64,000 nucleotides of DNA, taken from the NCBI GenBank assembly GCA_052174475.1, contig JBQMRO010000061.1, forward strand, positions 252,841 through 316,840, written 5' to 3'. Both the position numbers and the translations under genes were made by a program. Each line of letters starts with the position of its first letter. Positions within the stretch are counted from its first letter, which is position 1. This DNA comes from Arsenophonus sp052174475 (GTDB taxonomy: Bacteria; Pseudomonadota; Gammaproteobacteria; Enterobacterales; Enterobacteriaceae). Positions 49,867 through 59,619 of this stretch are shown piece by piece. The notes below the pieces were generated by a model. That model searched no databases, had not been told where the DNA came from, and was given only the letters and a program-made list of their open reading frames with translations.

Positions 49867-50330
49867 CTATATAGGCCATAGTAGGCAAATCTTCGCCGAT
49901 TTGTTCATACCTTAGATAAGGCTGATAGCAACGAGCTCTTAAAGGATATTCTGTCGCCACTGCGACCCCTATACTACCTAATCTTCGGCACTTTAATTTC
50001 AACATCGCTAATACTCGTCTCATATGTTAACTGAGTTAATAACGGTACGGATGACGGATTGTCACACGTAGAAAAGGCGATAGAGATGGGCAGGTTATAG
50101 CAGTATGGCTTCCGAGTTTAGCCTCAAACAGCTGTTGCCCGTCAAGTAGCTGACGGGCTATTATGAATGAGTTCACACAAAGATCGACCCCCATAAGGGA
50201 TATTTAGTTTTGTAAATACCTCTGTAGGGTACATATTATGTGATATATCTCTTTATTATTGACTTCATTAATTAAATAAATCAGTAGGATACATCATCAT
50301 CCTTAAAACCCTATACGCTAAAATAAGGAT
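49867..50330 (-). mobile_element. IS256-family fragment, copy h (5' part)
   Basis: Aligns with 54870-55200 of copy i, the N-terminal part of the transposase in reverse orientation, including the block around 49975-50060. It abuts copy g head to head. The end towards glyS is not well defined. Confidence 0.65.
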
Positions 50331-50438
50331 AAACTTAGAATTATAAGATAACTTTTCTTTTTTAGAAGAAAAAATATATTAATTGTAAATAAAAAAACCT
50401 TAAAGATTAATTCAATAGATTTTTAATTGATGAATAAG

Positions 50439-52505
50439 TTATTGTAATAAAGAAATATCTGCTACCTGTAAAAATAAATTACGCAACTGACTTAGTAGGG
50501 TTAAACGATTGATCCTTAATATTTGATCGGCATCCATTACCATTACATTGTCAAAAAAAGCATCAATAGCTTCACGCAGTGAAGCTAATTCGATTAATAC
50601 GCTCTGGTATTTCCCGTCAGAAAATAATGGTATCAGTTTATGTTGTAAATCAACAAGATGAGCCGCTAATGTGATTTCTTCAGGTGATTTTAATGCTGTC
50701 ATAAAAACATTCTTATTTAGTTTTTCATCTGATATATTTAGAATATTAGAAACCCGTTTATTAGCTGCCGCCAGCGCTTTTGCTACTGCTAAAGTCTGAA
50801 AATGAGTAACGGCTTTTATACGAGCATGAAAATCTGCAGGTTTGGTTGGCCAGCAAGCTAAAACAGCTTGGATAGTATCAATGCGGTACCCTTGCTCTTG
50901 ATACCAGGCACGAAAACGTCCTAACATAAACTTAACCACATCATCAACAACATTTTTATTGGTTAGTTTATTACCATACAATTCAACTGCCTGCTGCGTT
51001 AATTCTAATAAATCTAGATCGTAATCTTTTTCAACAATAATACGCAACACACCAAGCGCGGCACGACGTAAGGCAAAGGGATCTTTACCAGCTTTAGGTG
51101 GTTGGCTGATACCAAAGATACCTACCAGAGTATCCATTTTATCAGCTAACGCTAACGCAACAGCGACATGATTAGATGGTAATTGGTCCCCAGCAAAACG
51201 GGGTTGATATTGTTCTTTTATTGCTACCGCTACATCTTCCGCTTCACCATCCCGACGGGCGTAATGCATTCCCATAATAGCTTGTATGTCGGTAAATTCA
51301 AATACCATATTGGTCATTAAATCACATTTGGACAACAGACCTGCACGAGTAGCATGATTAACATCTGCACCAATTTTAGCTGCAATCCAACCAGCTAATA
51401 CTTTTAAACGATTGGTTTTATCACGCAATGTACCAAGCTGTTTTTGGAATAAAACTGTTTCCAGTTGGGGTAAATATTCTTCTAAACGTTTTTTACAATC
51501 TGTTTTAAAGAAAAATTCAGCATCTGCTAAACGTGGACGGATCACCTTTTCATTACCAGCAATGATTTGCTGTGGTTCAGAAGATTCAATATTAGCGACA
51601 AAAATAAAATTAGCCATCAAATTCCCAACTTGATCATAAACTGGAAAATATTTTTGATCGCCTTTCATGGTTTGAACTAAAGCTTCTGCTGGTACTGACA
51701 AAAATTTCTGTTCAAATTTTGCGGTTAATACCACTGGCCATTCAACCAATGATGTTACTTCTTCCAGTAAATTATCTGACAATTCAATAATACCGCCTAA
51801 TTGCTGCGCTATCTTATTTGCCTCGTGCTTGATTAAGGCTTTACGTTCTTCATAATCAGCAATAACTTTAGCACGCTCACGTAAGATCGCAGGGTATTGT
51901 TCAGCTGAATCAATAGTTAGTTCAGACTCTCCCATAAATCGATGACCACGAATCACGCGACTGCTCTGAATACCCAATACTTCACCTTCTAGCAACTGAT
52001 CACCCAATAACATGATTAAAGTATGAACAGGTCGAATAAACTGTGTTGCCTTATTTCCCCAGCGAATCAGTTTGGGGGTTGGTAATTGATTTAATGCATT
52101 CGTCACCATATCAACAAGCAACTCTTTTGCTGCTCGGCCTTTACTGATCTTTCGATAAAATAACCATGCACCCTTATCTGTAATTAAACGTTCCGCCTGT
52201 TCAACGGTGATGCCACAGTTATCAGCCCAACCTTTAGCAGCCTCAGTTGGTTTACCTGTAGCATAAAAAGCCTGACTAATTGCTGGACCACGCTTCTCAA
52301 CTACACGATCAGCTTGATGTGCAACCAAATCTGTTACTTTTAATGCTAAACGACGGGGAGAGGCATACCAAAGCACTTCACTATACTGTAATTCTACCTG
52401 TTTTAATTGATGTTTAAAATTTGCCGCAAATGATTCAGCTAATAAACGAAGAATCTTCGGTGGTAACTCTTCTGTGCCGATCTCGACCAGGAAAGTCTTT
52501 TGCAT
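50439..52505 (-). CDS. glyS: Glycyl-tRNA synthetase beta subunit
   Basis: Beta subunit of the alpha2-beta2 glycyl-tRNA synthetase; it provides tRNA recognition, while alpha holds the aminoacylation site. It has 688 residues (E. coli 689). The N-terminus QKTFLVEIGTEELPPKILR is typical, the HD-like region with RAGLLSKCDLMTNMVFEF is near 385-405, and the C-terminal anticodon-binding domain ends LFLQVADISLL. AGAGG lies 7 nt before the ATG. It lies 14 nt behind glyQ, forming the usual operon. Confidence 0.98.
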   Translation of the reverse strand: MQKTFLVEIGTEELPPKILRLLAESFAANFKHQLKQVELQYSEVLWYASPRRLALKVTDLVAHQADRVVEKRGPAISQAFYATGKPTEAAKGWADNCGITVEQAERLITDKGAWLFYRKISKGRAAKELLVDMVTNALNQLPTPKLIRWGNKATQFIRPVHTLIMLLGDQLLEGEVLGIQSSRVIRGHRFMGESELTIDSAEQYPAILRERAKVIADYEERKALIKHEANKIAQQLGGIIELSDNLLEEVTSLVEWPVVLTAKFEQKFLSVPAEALVQTMKGDQKYFPVYDQVGNLMANFIFVANIESSEPQQIIAGNEKVIRPRLADAEFFFKTDCKKRLEEYLPQLETVLFQKQLGTLRDKTNRLKVLAGWIAAKIGADVNHATRAGLLSKCDLMTNMVFEFTDIQAIMGMHYARRDGEAEDVAVAIKEQYQPRFAGDQLPSNHVAVALALADKMDTLVGIFGISQPPKAGKDPFALRRAALGVLRIIVEKDYDLDLLELTQQAVELYGNKLTNKNVVDDVVKFMLGRFRAWYQEQGYRIDTIQAVLACWPTKPADFHARIKAVTHFQTLAVAKALAAANKRVSNILNISDEKLNKNVFMTALKSPEEITLAAHLVDLQHKLIPLFSDGKYQSVLIELASLREAIDAFFDNVMVMDADQILRINRLTLLSQLRNLFLQVADISLLQ

Positions 52506-52519
52506 ATAATAACAACCTC

Positions 52520-53431
52520 TTAGTTTTTATTTTTACAAATTGGAAAACCTAATGCTTCACGAGCAGCATAATAAGCTGCTGCAACTCCCTTGGTTAAGGT
52601 ACAGATATGTAAAATATAACGTTGCCGCTCAGTAACTGAAATCGCTTTACGTGCATTTAATAAATTGAATGCATGAACAGCTTTTAAAATACGCTCATAA
52701 GCAGGTAAGGGAAGTGGTGTTTCTAGTGACAATAAATATTGCGCTTCTTTTTTATATTCTTCAAAACGTTTGAATAAAAAATCAACATTGGCATATTCAA
52801 AATTATAAGCCGACTGCTCAACTTCATTTTGATGATAAATATCACCATAAGTTGTTTTTCCTAAAGGCCCATCAGATAAAATCAAATCATATACACTATC
52901 AACAGCTTGAATATGCATGGCCAAACGCTCAAGTCCGTAAGTAATCTCACCGGTAATCGGTTTGCACTCCAAACCACCTACTTGCTGAAAATAGGTAAAC
53001 TGAGTGACTTCCATTCCATTTATCCAAATTTCCCAACCAAGTCCCCAAGCACCTAAAGTTGGATTTTCCCAATTATCTTCAACAAAACGAATATCATGAA
53101 TAGCAAGATCTAACCCTAATACTTTTAATGAGTCAAGATATAACTCTTGAATATTATCTGGTGAGGGTTTAATAACGACCTGAAATTGATAATAGTGCTG
53201 AAGACGATTAGGATTTTCACCATAACGCCCATCAGATGGTCGCCGAGATGGCTGCACATAAGCAGCAGCGATTGGTTCTGGGCCTAGCGCCCGCAAACAA
53301 GTTATTGGATGCGACGTCCCTGCACCAACTTCCATATCCAATGGTTGAAGAATAGTGCAACCTTGATGTGCCCAGTAATCCTGTAATATTAGAATCAATC
53401 CCTGGAAGGTTTTGGTATCAAACTTATACAT
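52520..53431 (-). CDS. glyQ: Glycyl-tRNA synthetase alpha subunit
   Basis: Catalytic subunit of bacterial-type glycyl-tRNA synthetase, class II. It has 303 residues, the E. coli length, starting MYKFDTKTFQGLILILQDYW and containing QPLDMEVGAGTSHP, AYVQPSRRPSDGRYGENPNR, and VGGLECKPITGEITYGLERL (class II motif 3 region). The frame extends 24 codons upstream of the ATG at 53431 without homology. The leader has no strong Shine-Dalgarno. Both subunits are present, so glycine charging is complete. Confidence 0.98.
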   Translation of the reverse strand: MYKFDTKTFQGLILILQDYWAHQGCTILQPLDMEVGAGTSHPITCLRALGPEPIAAAYVQPSRRPSDGRYGENPNRLQHYYQFQVVIKPSPDNIQELYLDSLKVLGLDLAIHDIRFVEDNWENPTLGAWGLGWEIWINGMEVTQFTYFQQVGGLECKPITGEITYGLERLAMHIQAVDSVYDLILSDGPLGKTTYGDIYHQNEVEQSAYNFEYANVDFLFKRFEEYKKEAQYLLSLETPLPLPAYERILKAVHAFNLLNARKAISVTERQRYILHICTLTKGVAAAYYAAREALGFPICKNKN

Positions 53432-53930
53432 GTTAGATTTGTGCAATAGACAAATTGTGATTAAAAAGTGATTTAGTATACCCTTTAGCGAGCAGATATG
53501 CACAGCACTGATTATAGATTGACGTTGTCTTACCTAAAAAATAGCATGATAAATCTTTAGTAATTTTAAGTCAGTTAATTAACTAATCTATCACTAACTA
53601 ATTATTAATATTAAAAATAAATTTAAACGTTATTAAAATAAATTTTTAATTTAACTTATAAGCAATATTCTTGTTTTTACCATATTTATATGACCGACCG
53701 AATAAGATAATTTATAAAAAATATTGTCAGTTATAATTTTACTTGCAACTTCAACAACAAAATCTTCATTAAAAAGATTATCAGCATTGATACTAATATA
53801 ATAAAAAATAGTCTTTATGGATTATAAGTATAATAATTTTGGCAGAATTGCCGCGCAATTCAATTATAAAAACAAAATGAATAAAATTTTTACCACTGTT
53901 CAAAATATTTTTTAACTGGTACTAATCGGA
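53432..53930. other. Intergenic stretch before glyQ
   Basis: Very AT-rich. It must hold the glyQ promoter, but no candidate stands out. No gene ghost was recognised. It ends at the left terminus of IS256 copy i. Confidence 0.45.
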
Positions 53931-55427
53931 GTTATTAGTAAATCTGGTGTATGACGATCAAGCTACGTTCTACTCTGATCCTTTGTGAATCTGTTCTTCA
54001 TCCTTAAATTAGGCGCTCTTTACCAGCGGGATCGATAGGTCATAAATCCCCTTAGTCGGTTTCAGTCTTCTGAACAGATAGGAGCAGATTAAATGCTATT
54101 GAAAGAATTATTTTTAAAATCATAATATTTTCTCCTATCGGCTTCATAGGTTCACATTGTTGCAAAATTTAATTCAATTAAATTTATCGCTCTTATTGTC
54201 GGACCAGCGCGCTGACGCATAATGTAATAAAAATGCTAATAGCTCTTATCGATTTTTCTTTACCTTCTTCATCACTGGATTATACGCTGAAAACATTACC
54301 AACAAAATATCAAGGAATTATTAGCGGCATCGCGACTCTCTGCTAGTCAGATCTCCACATCTCACGTCATTACTTAGATTACATTTCTTTGTAGAGTAAA
54401 ACCAATATATTAGATACTTTGTATAGCTAATGATGTTGTGCTAGATATCCGGAAATATCTTTGCTATTAAATTTTAAAAAACTAAGCACCGCCTTCTACC
54501 ATAACAATCCTGAAATACGGTTAAGCCACGCGCTCGCGCGGTCATCCAGAAGTTCCGGCCAGTTTACTTCTGACTTTTGGTAACCATCTTTAACTACAAC
54601 GAGCTCCTTGCGTACATATGTGCAGTGCCGCTAATAATATCTAATAGGCAAAAGTGATTATCATTCCTAATAGAATTTCTTTACCTTCAGCAAAGAAATA
54701 AATGTAGCGCATATCGCTTAAATTATACAACCGCTATTGCTGATGCTCTTCAAGGCATTGCTGTTTCAGTCTACTGCTACTAACTAGCAGAGAAATCATC
54801 TGCTTTCATCGAAAAGTGCGCTCAGGGCCTTCGTAAAATCATGAGTATAAATGATTCATAGATATGCAAACATGGTAGTAACCTTTCGCCGATTTTTGCA
54901 TACTTCAGATAAGGTGGTAAGCAAGGAGTTTTAAGAAGCATATTCAGTTTCCATTATGATCTCCCCCCCCTTATTAACCTTAGGCAGTTTAATATCAAGA
55001 TCGCCAATAGAAATCCGTATAATTCGCTGTGACAAATAACCGTTACGGATGACGGGTTGCTGGGCTGTCGACAAAGTGGCGTTTAGCCGGTTATTGTAGA
55101 ATGGATTCAACCTCTGTCTCAACAGAGGTATCTATAAACGCCTATCACGCACCATTACAGATACTTTTATGAAAGAGACTAGATAAGATATCTAGTTTCT
55201 TGGATATTTGTAGAGTAGAATTTTCTAAAACAACAGCTCTTTGATGTTGAGATCATTTATCAAATCAATCAGCAGGACACACGTCAGCATCTACGAAACT
55301 TCTCACATTAGAATTGAGGACAATTTTTGCACTTCATTTAAATAATGATTAAAGTTCCTCACTATGAACAGATTTATGAAGAATTATAGTTGAATTTAAT
55401 CATAATATACTAAATATCAGTAATAAC
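53931..55427 (-). mobile_element. Degraded IS256-family element, copy i (full length)
   Basis: Both ends are visible: gttattagta at 53931 and its inverse at 55415-55427, giving about 1.5 kb. On the reverse strand a 63-codon open piece at 54931-55122 reads VIRNGYLSQR and GDLDIKLPKVNKG, the family N-terminal motif (RNGYLPER ... VEIKVPKV). The rest is broken. It separates glyQS from yfhL, which are far apart in E. coli. Confidence 0.88.
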
Positions 55428-55621
55428 TGAATAGCTATAGCTATTGCAATAGCAATAGAATTATTAAGAGTAATGGTAATATTAATAATATGTTTTTTAG
55501 CGTGATAATTTACCATTTAAGGTATAAAATATACTGTATTTACTATTGGTTATAATCTACCAATAAATGCAGTTTTTATTAACTTAATGATATTAATCAT
55601 AATTTTTATTTAACGTTTAAA

Positions 55622-55882
55622 ATGTCACTATTAATTACTCATCGCTGTATCAACTGTGATATGTGTGAACCAGAATGTCCTAATGAAGCTATCTCAATGG
55701 GAGAAGAGATTTATCAAATTAATCCCAATCTTTGTACTGAATGCATTGGACACTATGATAAACCAACTTGCCAATGTGTTTGCCCAATCAATAATACCAT
55801 TATTAATGATCCTAATAACCCCGAAACAGAAGAACAATTATGGAATAAATTTATCTTATTACATCATGCTGATAAAATTTAA
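55622..55882 (+). CDS. yfhL: YfhL-type 2[4Fe-4S] ferredoxin
   Basis: Small electron-transfer protein with two [4Fe-4S] clusters. It has 86 residues, the E. coli length. Cysteine patterns are CINCDMCEPEC (residues 9-19) for the first cluster, and CTEC ... CQCVC (37 to about 54) for the second, with the YfhL-type longer loop between them (IGHYDKPT). It ends HHADKI as in E. coli. It faces acpS tail to tail; the two stop codons share the palindrome TTAA, an overlap of 4 nt. The Shine-Dalgarno is weak. Partner enzymes are unknown. Confidence 0.96.
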   Translation: MSLLITHRCINCDMCEPECPNEAISMGEEIYQINPNLCTECIGHYDKPTCQCVCPINNTIINDPNNPETEEQLWNKFILLHHADKI

Positions 55883-56259
55883 CTTTCCATAATCACAGCG
55901 GCACAAGCATAATTTTGTTCATCAGATAATGATACATGGATATGTTGCACACCCAATGAATCAGCTAATATTTTTGCTTGTCCTAATAAATTAAGTCCTG
56001 GCTTACCTAATTCATCATTAAAAACTTCAAATTGATTAAATGCTAAACCATTTCGGATTCCTGTTCCTAAAGCCTTTGCCGCCGCTTCTTTAACCGCAAA
56101 ACGCTTAGCTAAAAAATGGACTGGATGAGAATGATTTTTATACTGTCGCCATTCTTGAACGGATAATATACGCTTTGCTAGACGCTCCTCTAAATACTTT
56201 ATTATCTGCTCAATACGTACAATTTCAACCAGATCAGTACCTAATCCAATAATTGCCAT
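55879..56259 (-). CDS. acpS: Holo-[acyl-carrier-protein] synthase
   Basis: Transfers 4'-phosphopantetheine from CoA to apo-ACP, essential for fatty acid synthesis. It has 126 residues, the E. coli length, starting MAIIGLGTDLVEIVRIE with the Mg-binding aspartate, then FAVKEAAAKALGTGI with the second metal-binding glutamate, and FNQFEVFNDELGKP. I start at ATG 56259, which overlaps the pdxJ stop as TAATG; two extra codons upstream are not conserved. Coupled to pdxJ as in E. coli. Confidence 0.97.
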   Translation of the reverse strand: MAIIGLGTDLVEIVRIEQIIKYLEERLAKRILSVQEWRQYKNHSHPVHFLAKRFAVKEAAAKALGTGIRNGLAFNQFEVFNDELGKPGLNLLGQAKILADSLGVQHIHVSLSDEQNYACAAVIMES

Positions 56260-56990
56260 TAACAACGCGCCTTATGAAGAATTTTTTTCATATCACTCAC
56301 TGCTTTTACCATGCCACTAAAAAGTGCTCGCCCAATAATCGCATGCCCAATATTAAGTTCATGTATATCAGGTAATTGGGCAATAGGTAGAACATTATGA
56401 TAAGTTAAACCATGACCAGCATTTACCTTAAGATTTTTTTCAGTTGCATAACGTATCGCTTGCTTGATACGTTTAAACTCTTCTTGTTGCTTTAACTCAT
56501 TTTTAGCGTCAGCATAAGGACCAGTATGAATTTCAATAAAAGGAGCATTAATTTTTACTGCAGCATCAATCTGATCTTCATTAGCATCAATAAACAAAGA
56601 AACCGTTATACCTACTTCAGTTAATCGTTTGACAGCCGTTGCTGTTAACTCTTGGTTTCCAATAATGTCAAGCCCACCCTCTGTTGTAACTTCTTCACGT
56701 CGTTCTGGTACCAGACAGCAAAATTGAGGCTTAATTTGGCAGGCAAAATTTATCATCTCATCGGTTATTGCCATCTCTAAATTCATTCGAGTTTGTAACA
56801 TATGACGAAGAAATTTAACATCACGATCAGTAATATGACGACGATCTTCACGCAAATGAACAGTGATTCCATCTGCGCCAGCCTGTTCAGCAAGAAATGC
56901 AGCATGTACCGGATCAGGATATTTTGTTTCACGTGCATTACGCACTGTTGCAACATGATCAATATTAACGCCTAATAATAACACTTCCAT
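56259..56990 (-). CDS. pdxJ: Pyridoxine 5'-phosphate synthase
   Basis: Condenses 1-deoxyxylulose-5-phosphate with 3-amino-1-hydroxyacetone phosphate to pyridoxine phosphate in the DXP-dependent vitamin B6 route. It has 243 residues, the E. coli length. TIM-barrel motifs: LLGVNIDHVATVRNAR (6-21), HLREDRRHITDRDV near 45-59 with active-site residues, EVTTEGGLD, and VNAGHGLTYHN and LNIGHAIIGRA for phosphate binding. GGAG lies 6 nt before the ATG. recO, normally just upstream in the same operon, is a ghost. Confidence 0.97.
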   Translation of the reverse strand: MEVLLLGVNIDHVATVRNARETKYPDPVHAAFLAEQAGADGITVHLREDRRHITDRDVKFLRHMLQTRMNLEMAITDEMINFACQIKPQFCCLVPERREEVTTEGGLDIIGNQELTATAVKRLTEVGITVSLFIDANEDQIDAAVKINAPFIEIHTGPYADAKNELKQQEEFKRIKQAIRYATEKNLKVNAGHGLTYHNVLPIAQLPDIHELNIGHAIIGRALFSGMVKAVSDMKKILHKARC

Positions 56991-57069
56991 GCTTAACTCC
57001 TGTTATCCATTTCATGATTTTAATTTTGTTTATCCATGCAAATATAACATATTTAAATATGTGTTAATA

Positions 57070-57790
57070 ACCATCCTTTAACGCGTTTTAAGCAAAATAA
57101 ATTAATAAAAATCTCGTGGATTTTTGAATTGAATTCACATAAATAAAGCTTTAACGTAATACAGGTAAAAAATGCTTAACTACTGTTAATGTATCACAAA
57201 TTTATGAAACTAACGACAAATAACTAACTTAAGCTATTTGTGAATAAAACTTAAATGATCAATAACTAAACTGATAATAAAACCTTTCTCTTCTCGATAA
57301 TGGTAAGTCATGTTATCTACATCACCGGTTCCTTACTACTTGAACAGTATAAAAATGAATATCTACCTAAATTAGGTAATAATGATAATAAGTTAAAAAA
57401 ACAGCTAACACATGTTCAAGTATATATTCACTACCAGTTAATATCCAAAAACAGGTAAAATATTCAAAAAAGTGTTTAATAACAAATATTTATCTATATA
57501 AAACTCGCTCAAGCAATTCATTAACATATAAACTACTGTACAGCACCGCTACCGGTTAAAATGGTAGCTATAAAGAAATCGGTTCTATACTACGCAACGT
57601 TTTATTTCTCTCTTTCTCCACAACAGGATCAGCAACAGAATAAAGATGTAACCAACCATTTAAATTAAATGAATGGCTATGAATACTACTTCGGCTACTA
57701 GCTGAATACGACCCTAATTTTCATAAAAAATCTAACAATAAACTCGTTTTACTATAAAGTCGATTATGAAGTACAAATGCATCTTACACT
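57070..57790 (-). pseudogene. recO: recO ghost, recombination mediator
   Basis: Reverse frames give DAFVLHNRLYSKTSLLLDFF near 57750, VYMLMNCLSEF near 57510, MTYHYREEKGFIISLVIDH near 57270 and SKIHEIFINLFCLKR near 57080. They match RecO of E. coli (AFVLHSRPWSETSLMLDVF, LYINELLSRVLE, MTYRYREEKGFIASVVID, KSRELFRQFMPKR) in order and spacing. Stops and frameshifts are frequent. It keeps its place between era and pdxJ. RecO loads RecA on SSB-coated gaps, so the RecFOR path is lost. Confidence 0.93.
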
Positions 57791-58721
57791 AACCGTACAC
57801 AGAAAACCCGGCTAAATGAAGATCATCAATATAGCCTAAAGTACGTAGTATATGTTCATCATCAGCCCATCCAGCTTTAACTTTCACCCAAAGTTTAAGA
57901 TGAACTTTAGTAGCAAAAAATTTTTCCATATCCATCCGAGCTACAATGCCAATTTTCTTAATTTTACTACCTTTATTGCCAATAACTATTTTTTTCTGGC
58001 TACCTCTTTCAACCAAAATTAGAGCATAAATGTTATAGCCACCACGTTCATTTACTACAAATTGCTCAATTTTAACTGTGACAGAATATGGTAATTCATC
58101 GCCGAGAAAACGCATTAATTTCTCACGAATAATTTCAGCAGCCATAAAATGTTGTGAACGATCGGTAATATAATCCGATGGAAAATGATGTACCGCTTCT
58201 GGGATATTTTGACGAAGAATCTTAGTAATAAAATCGATACCGGTACCTTTTTTTGTACTAATCGGCACAATATCTAGAAAATTCATTTGTTTACTAAGAA
58301 ATTCTATATGGGGAAGTAAAAGGGTTTTATCTACTAGATTATCAATTTTATTAATCACTAATAATACCGGACAAGGTAAGTGACTCAGTTTATTTATCAC
58401 CATTTCATCATCGATTTTCCAATATATGCCTTCAACAACAAAAATAATTAGTTCCACATCATTAATTGAATTACTTGCTGCCCGATTCATTAAACGATTT
58501 ATTGCGCGCTTTTCTTTTACATGCAATCCTGGTGTATCAATATAAATCGTTTGATAATTACCTTCTGTTTCAATTCCCATGATACGATGACGGGTTGTTT
58601 GAGGTTTAGGTGAAGTAATAGAAATCTTTTGCCCAAGTAATTGGTTCAATAATGTTGATTTACCCACATTTGGACGCCCTATAATAGCTACAAATCCACA
58701 ATAGGTTTTTTGTTTACTCAT
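57789..58721 (-). CDS. era: GTPase Era
   Basis: Essential GTPase that binds the 3' end of 16S rRNA during 30S maturation. It has 310 residues against 301 in E. coli. G1 GRPNVGKST (15-23), switch II DTPGLHV and NKIDN are intact, and the C-terminal KH domain has IVIGNKGSKIKKIG and the end GYIDDL. Nine extra residues, HLAGFSVYG, follow where the E. coli protein stops: the original stop is lost and translation runs into the recO ghost. The ATG overlaps the rnc stop (ATGA). Confidence 0.96.
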   Translation of the reverse strand: MSKQKTYCGFVAIIGRPNVGKSTLLNQLLGQKISITSPKPQTTRHRIMGIETEGNYQTIYIDTPGLHVKEKRAINRLMNRAASNSINDVELIIFVVEGIYWKIDDEMVINKLSHLPCPVLLVINKIDNLVDKTLLLPHIEFLSKQMNFLDIVPISTKKGTGIDFITKILRQNIPEAVHHFPSDYITDRSQHFMAAEIIREKLMRFLGDELPYSVTVKIEQFVVNERGGYNIYALILVERGSQKKIVIGNKGSKIKKIGIVARMDMEKFFATKVHLKLWVKVKAGWADDEHILRTLGYIDDLHLAGFSVYG

Positions 58722-59422
58722 TCAAGCTCCAATATTTTTAATGCATGCTCAGCGGCTGCTTGTTCGGCTTTACGACGACTTGAACCTACTCCTTTAACCG
58801 ATTCCTTTATATCACTAACTTGACAATGAATAGTAAACTCCTGATCGTGCGCTTCACCGCTAACTTGAGATATCAAATAACTCGGTAAAGGTAAATGACG
58901 TCCTTGTAGATACTCTTGTAAACGTGTTTTAGGATCTTTTTGCTTATAGCCAGGGCTAATTTCTATTAATCGAGTGTTGTACCAAGCTAAAACAATTCGT
59001 TCAGTCGTTTGAATATCACTATCTAAAAAAATACTCCCAATTAAAGCTTCGATAGTATCTGCTAATATTGATTCTCGACGAAAACCACCGCTTTTTAATT
59101 CACCTAGTCCTAAACATAAACATTCTCCCAAATCAAACTCTCGTGCAAGTTCAGCCAGTGTGTTACCTCTAACCAATGTTGCTCGCATACGACTCATATC
59201 ACCTTCATCAACTTTAGGAAAACGATGATAAAGATCATTAGTAATCACAAAACTAAGAATTGAATCACCTAAAAACTCTAATCTCTCATTGTGAATACTA
59301 CTGGCACTACGATGAGTTAATGTTTGCTTCAATAATTCACTTTGCTTAAAAGCATAACCAAGCTTACGCTGTAGCTGTTTAATTTCTTTCTGCTTAGACC
59401 ACTCAATTAAAGAAGAATTCAT
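58718..59422 (-). CDS. rnc: Ribonuclease III
   Basis: Endonuclease for double-stranded RNA; processes rRNA precursors and several mRNAs including pnp. It has 234 residues (E. coli 226); the N-terminus is eight residues longer and not conserved. The signature NERLEFLGDS is at residues 45-54 with the catalytic glutamate and aspartate, and the second metal-binding pair follows near ESILADTIEALIG. The double-strand-binding domain covers about 165-234 (DPKTRLQEYLQG, GSSRRKAEQAAAEHAL). It is coupled to era by a 4-nt overlap, as in E. coli. Confidence 0.97.
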   Translation of the reverse strand: MNSSLIEWSKQKEIKQLQRKLGYAFKQSELLKQTLTHRSASSIHNERLEFLGDSILSFVITNDLYHRFPKVDEGDMSRMRATLVRGNTLAELAREFDLGECLCLGLGELKSGGFRRESILADTIEALIGSIFLDSDIQTTERIVLAWYNTRLIEISPGYKQKDPKTRLQEYLQGRHLPLPSYLISQVSGEAHDQEFTIHCQVSDIKESVKGVGSSRRKAEQAAAEHALKILELE

Positions 59423-59619
59423 ATTCTACCAATTATTCATTATTAAATTACAAAAAGCATACGCAACAGATCTGAAAAACAAATTTTTATAAAACTATTA
59501 CGTTAGCAAGTTTTCTTAATTTATTTTAAGAAAACATCATTTTGATTATCATGCGATATTCTATATCGATTACTATATAAATCAATTTAGTATTAATGAT
59601 TAGTTAATCTTATTATTTA

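Noticed and set aside
54931..55122. 63-codon minus-strand frame as a small gene
   Set aside because: Its sequence (RNGYLSQR, DIKLPKV) is the N-terminal part of the dead IS256 transposase.
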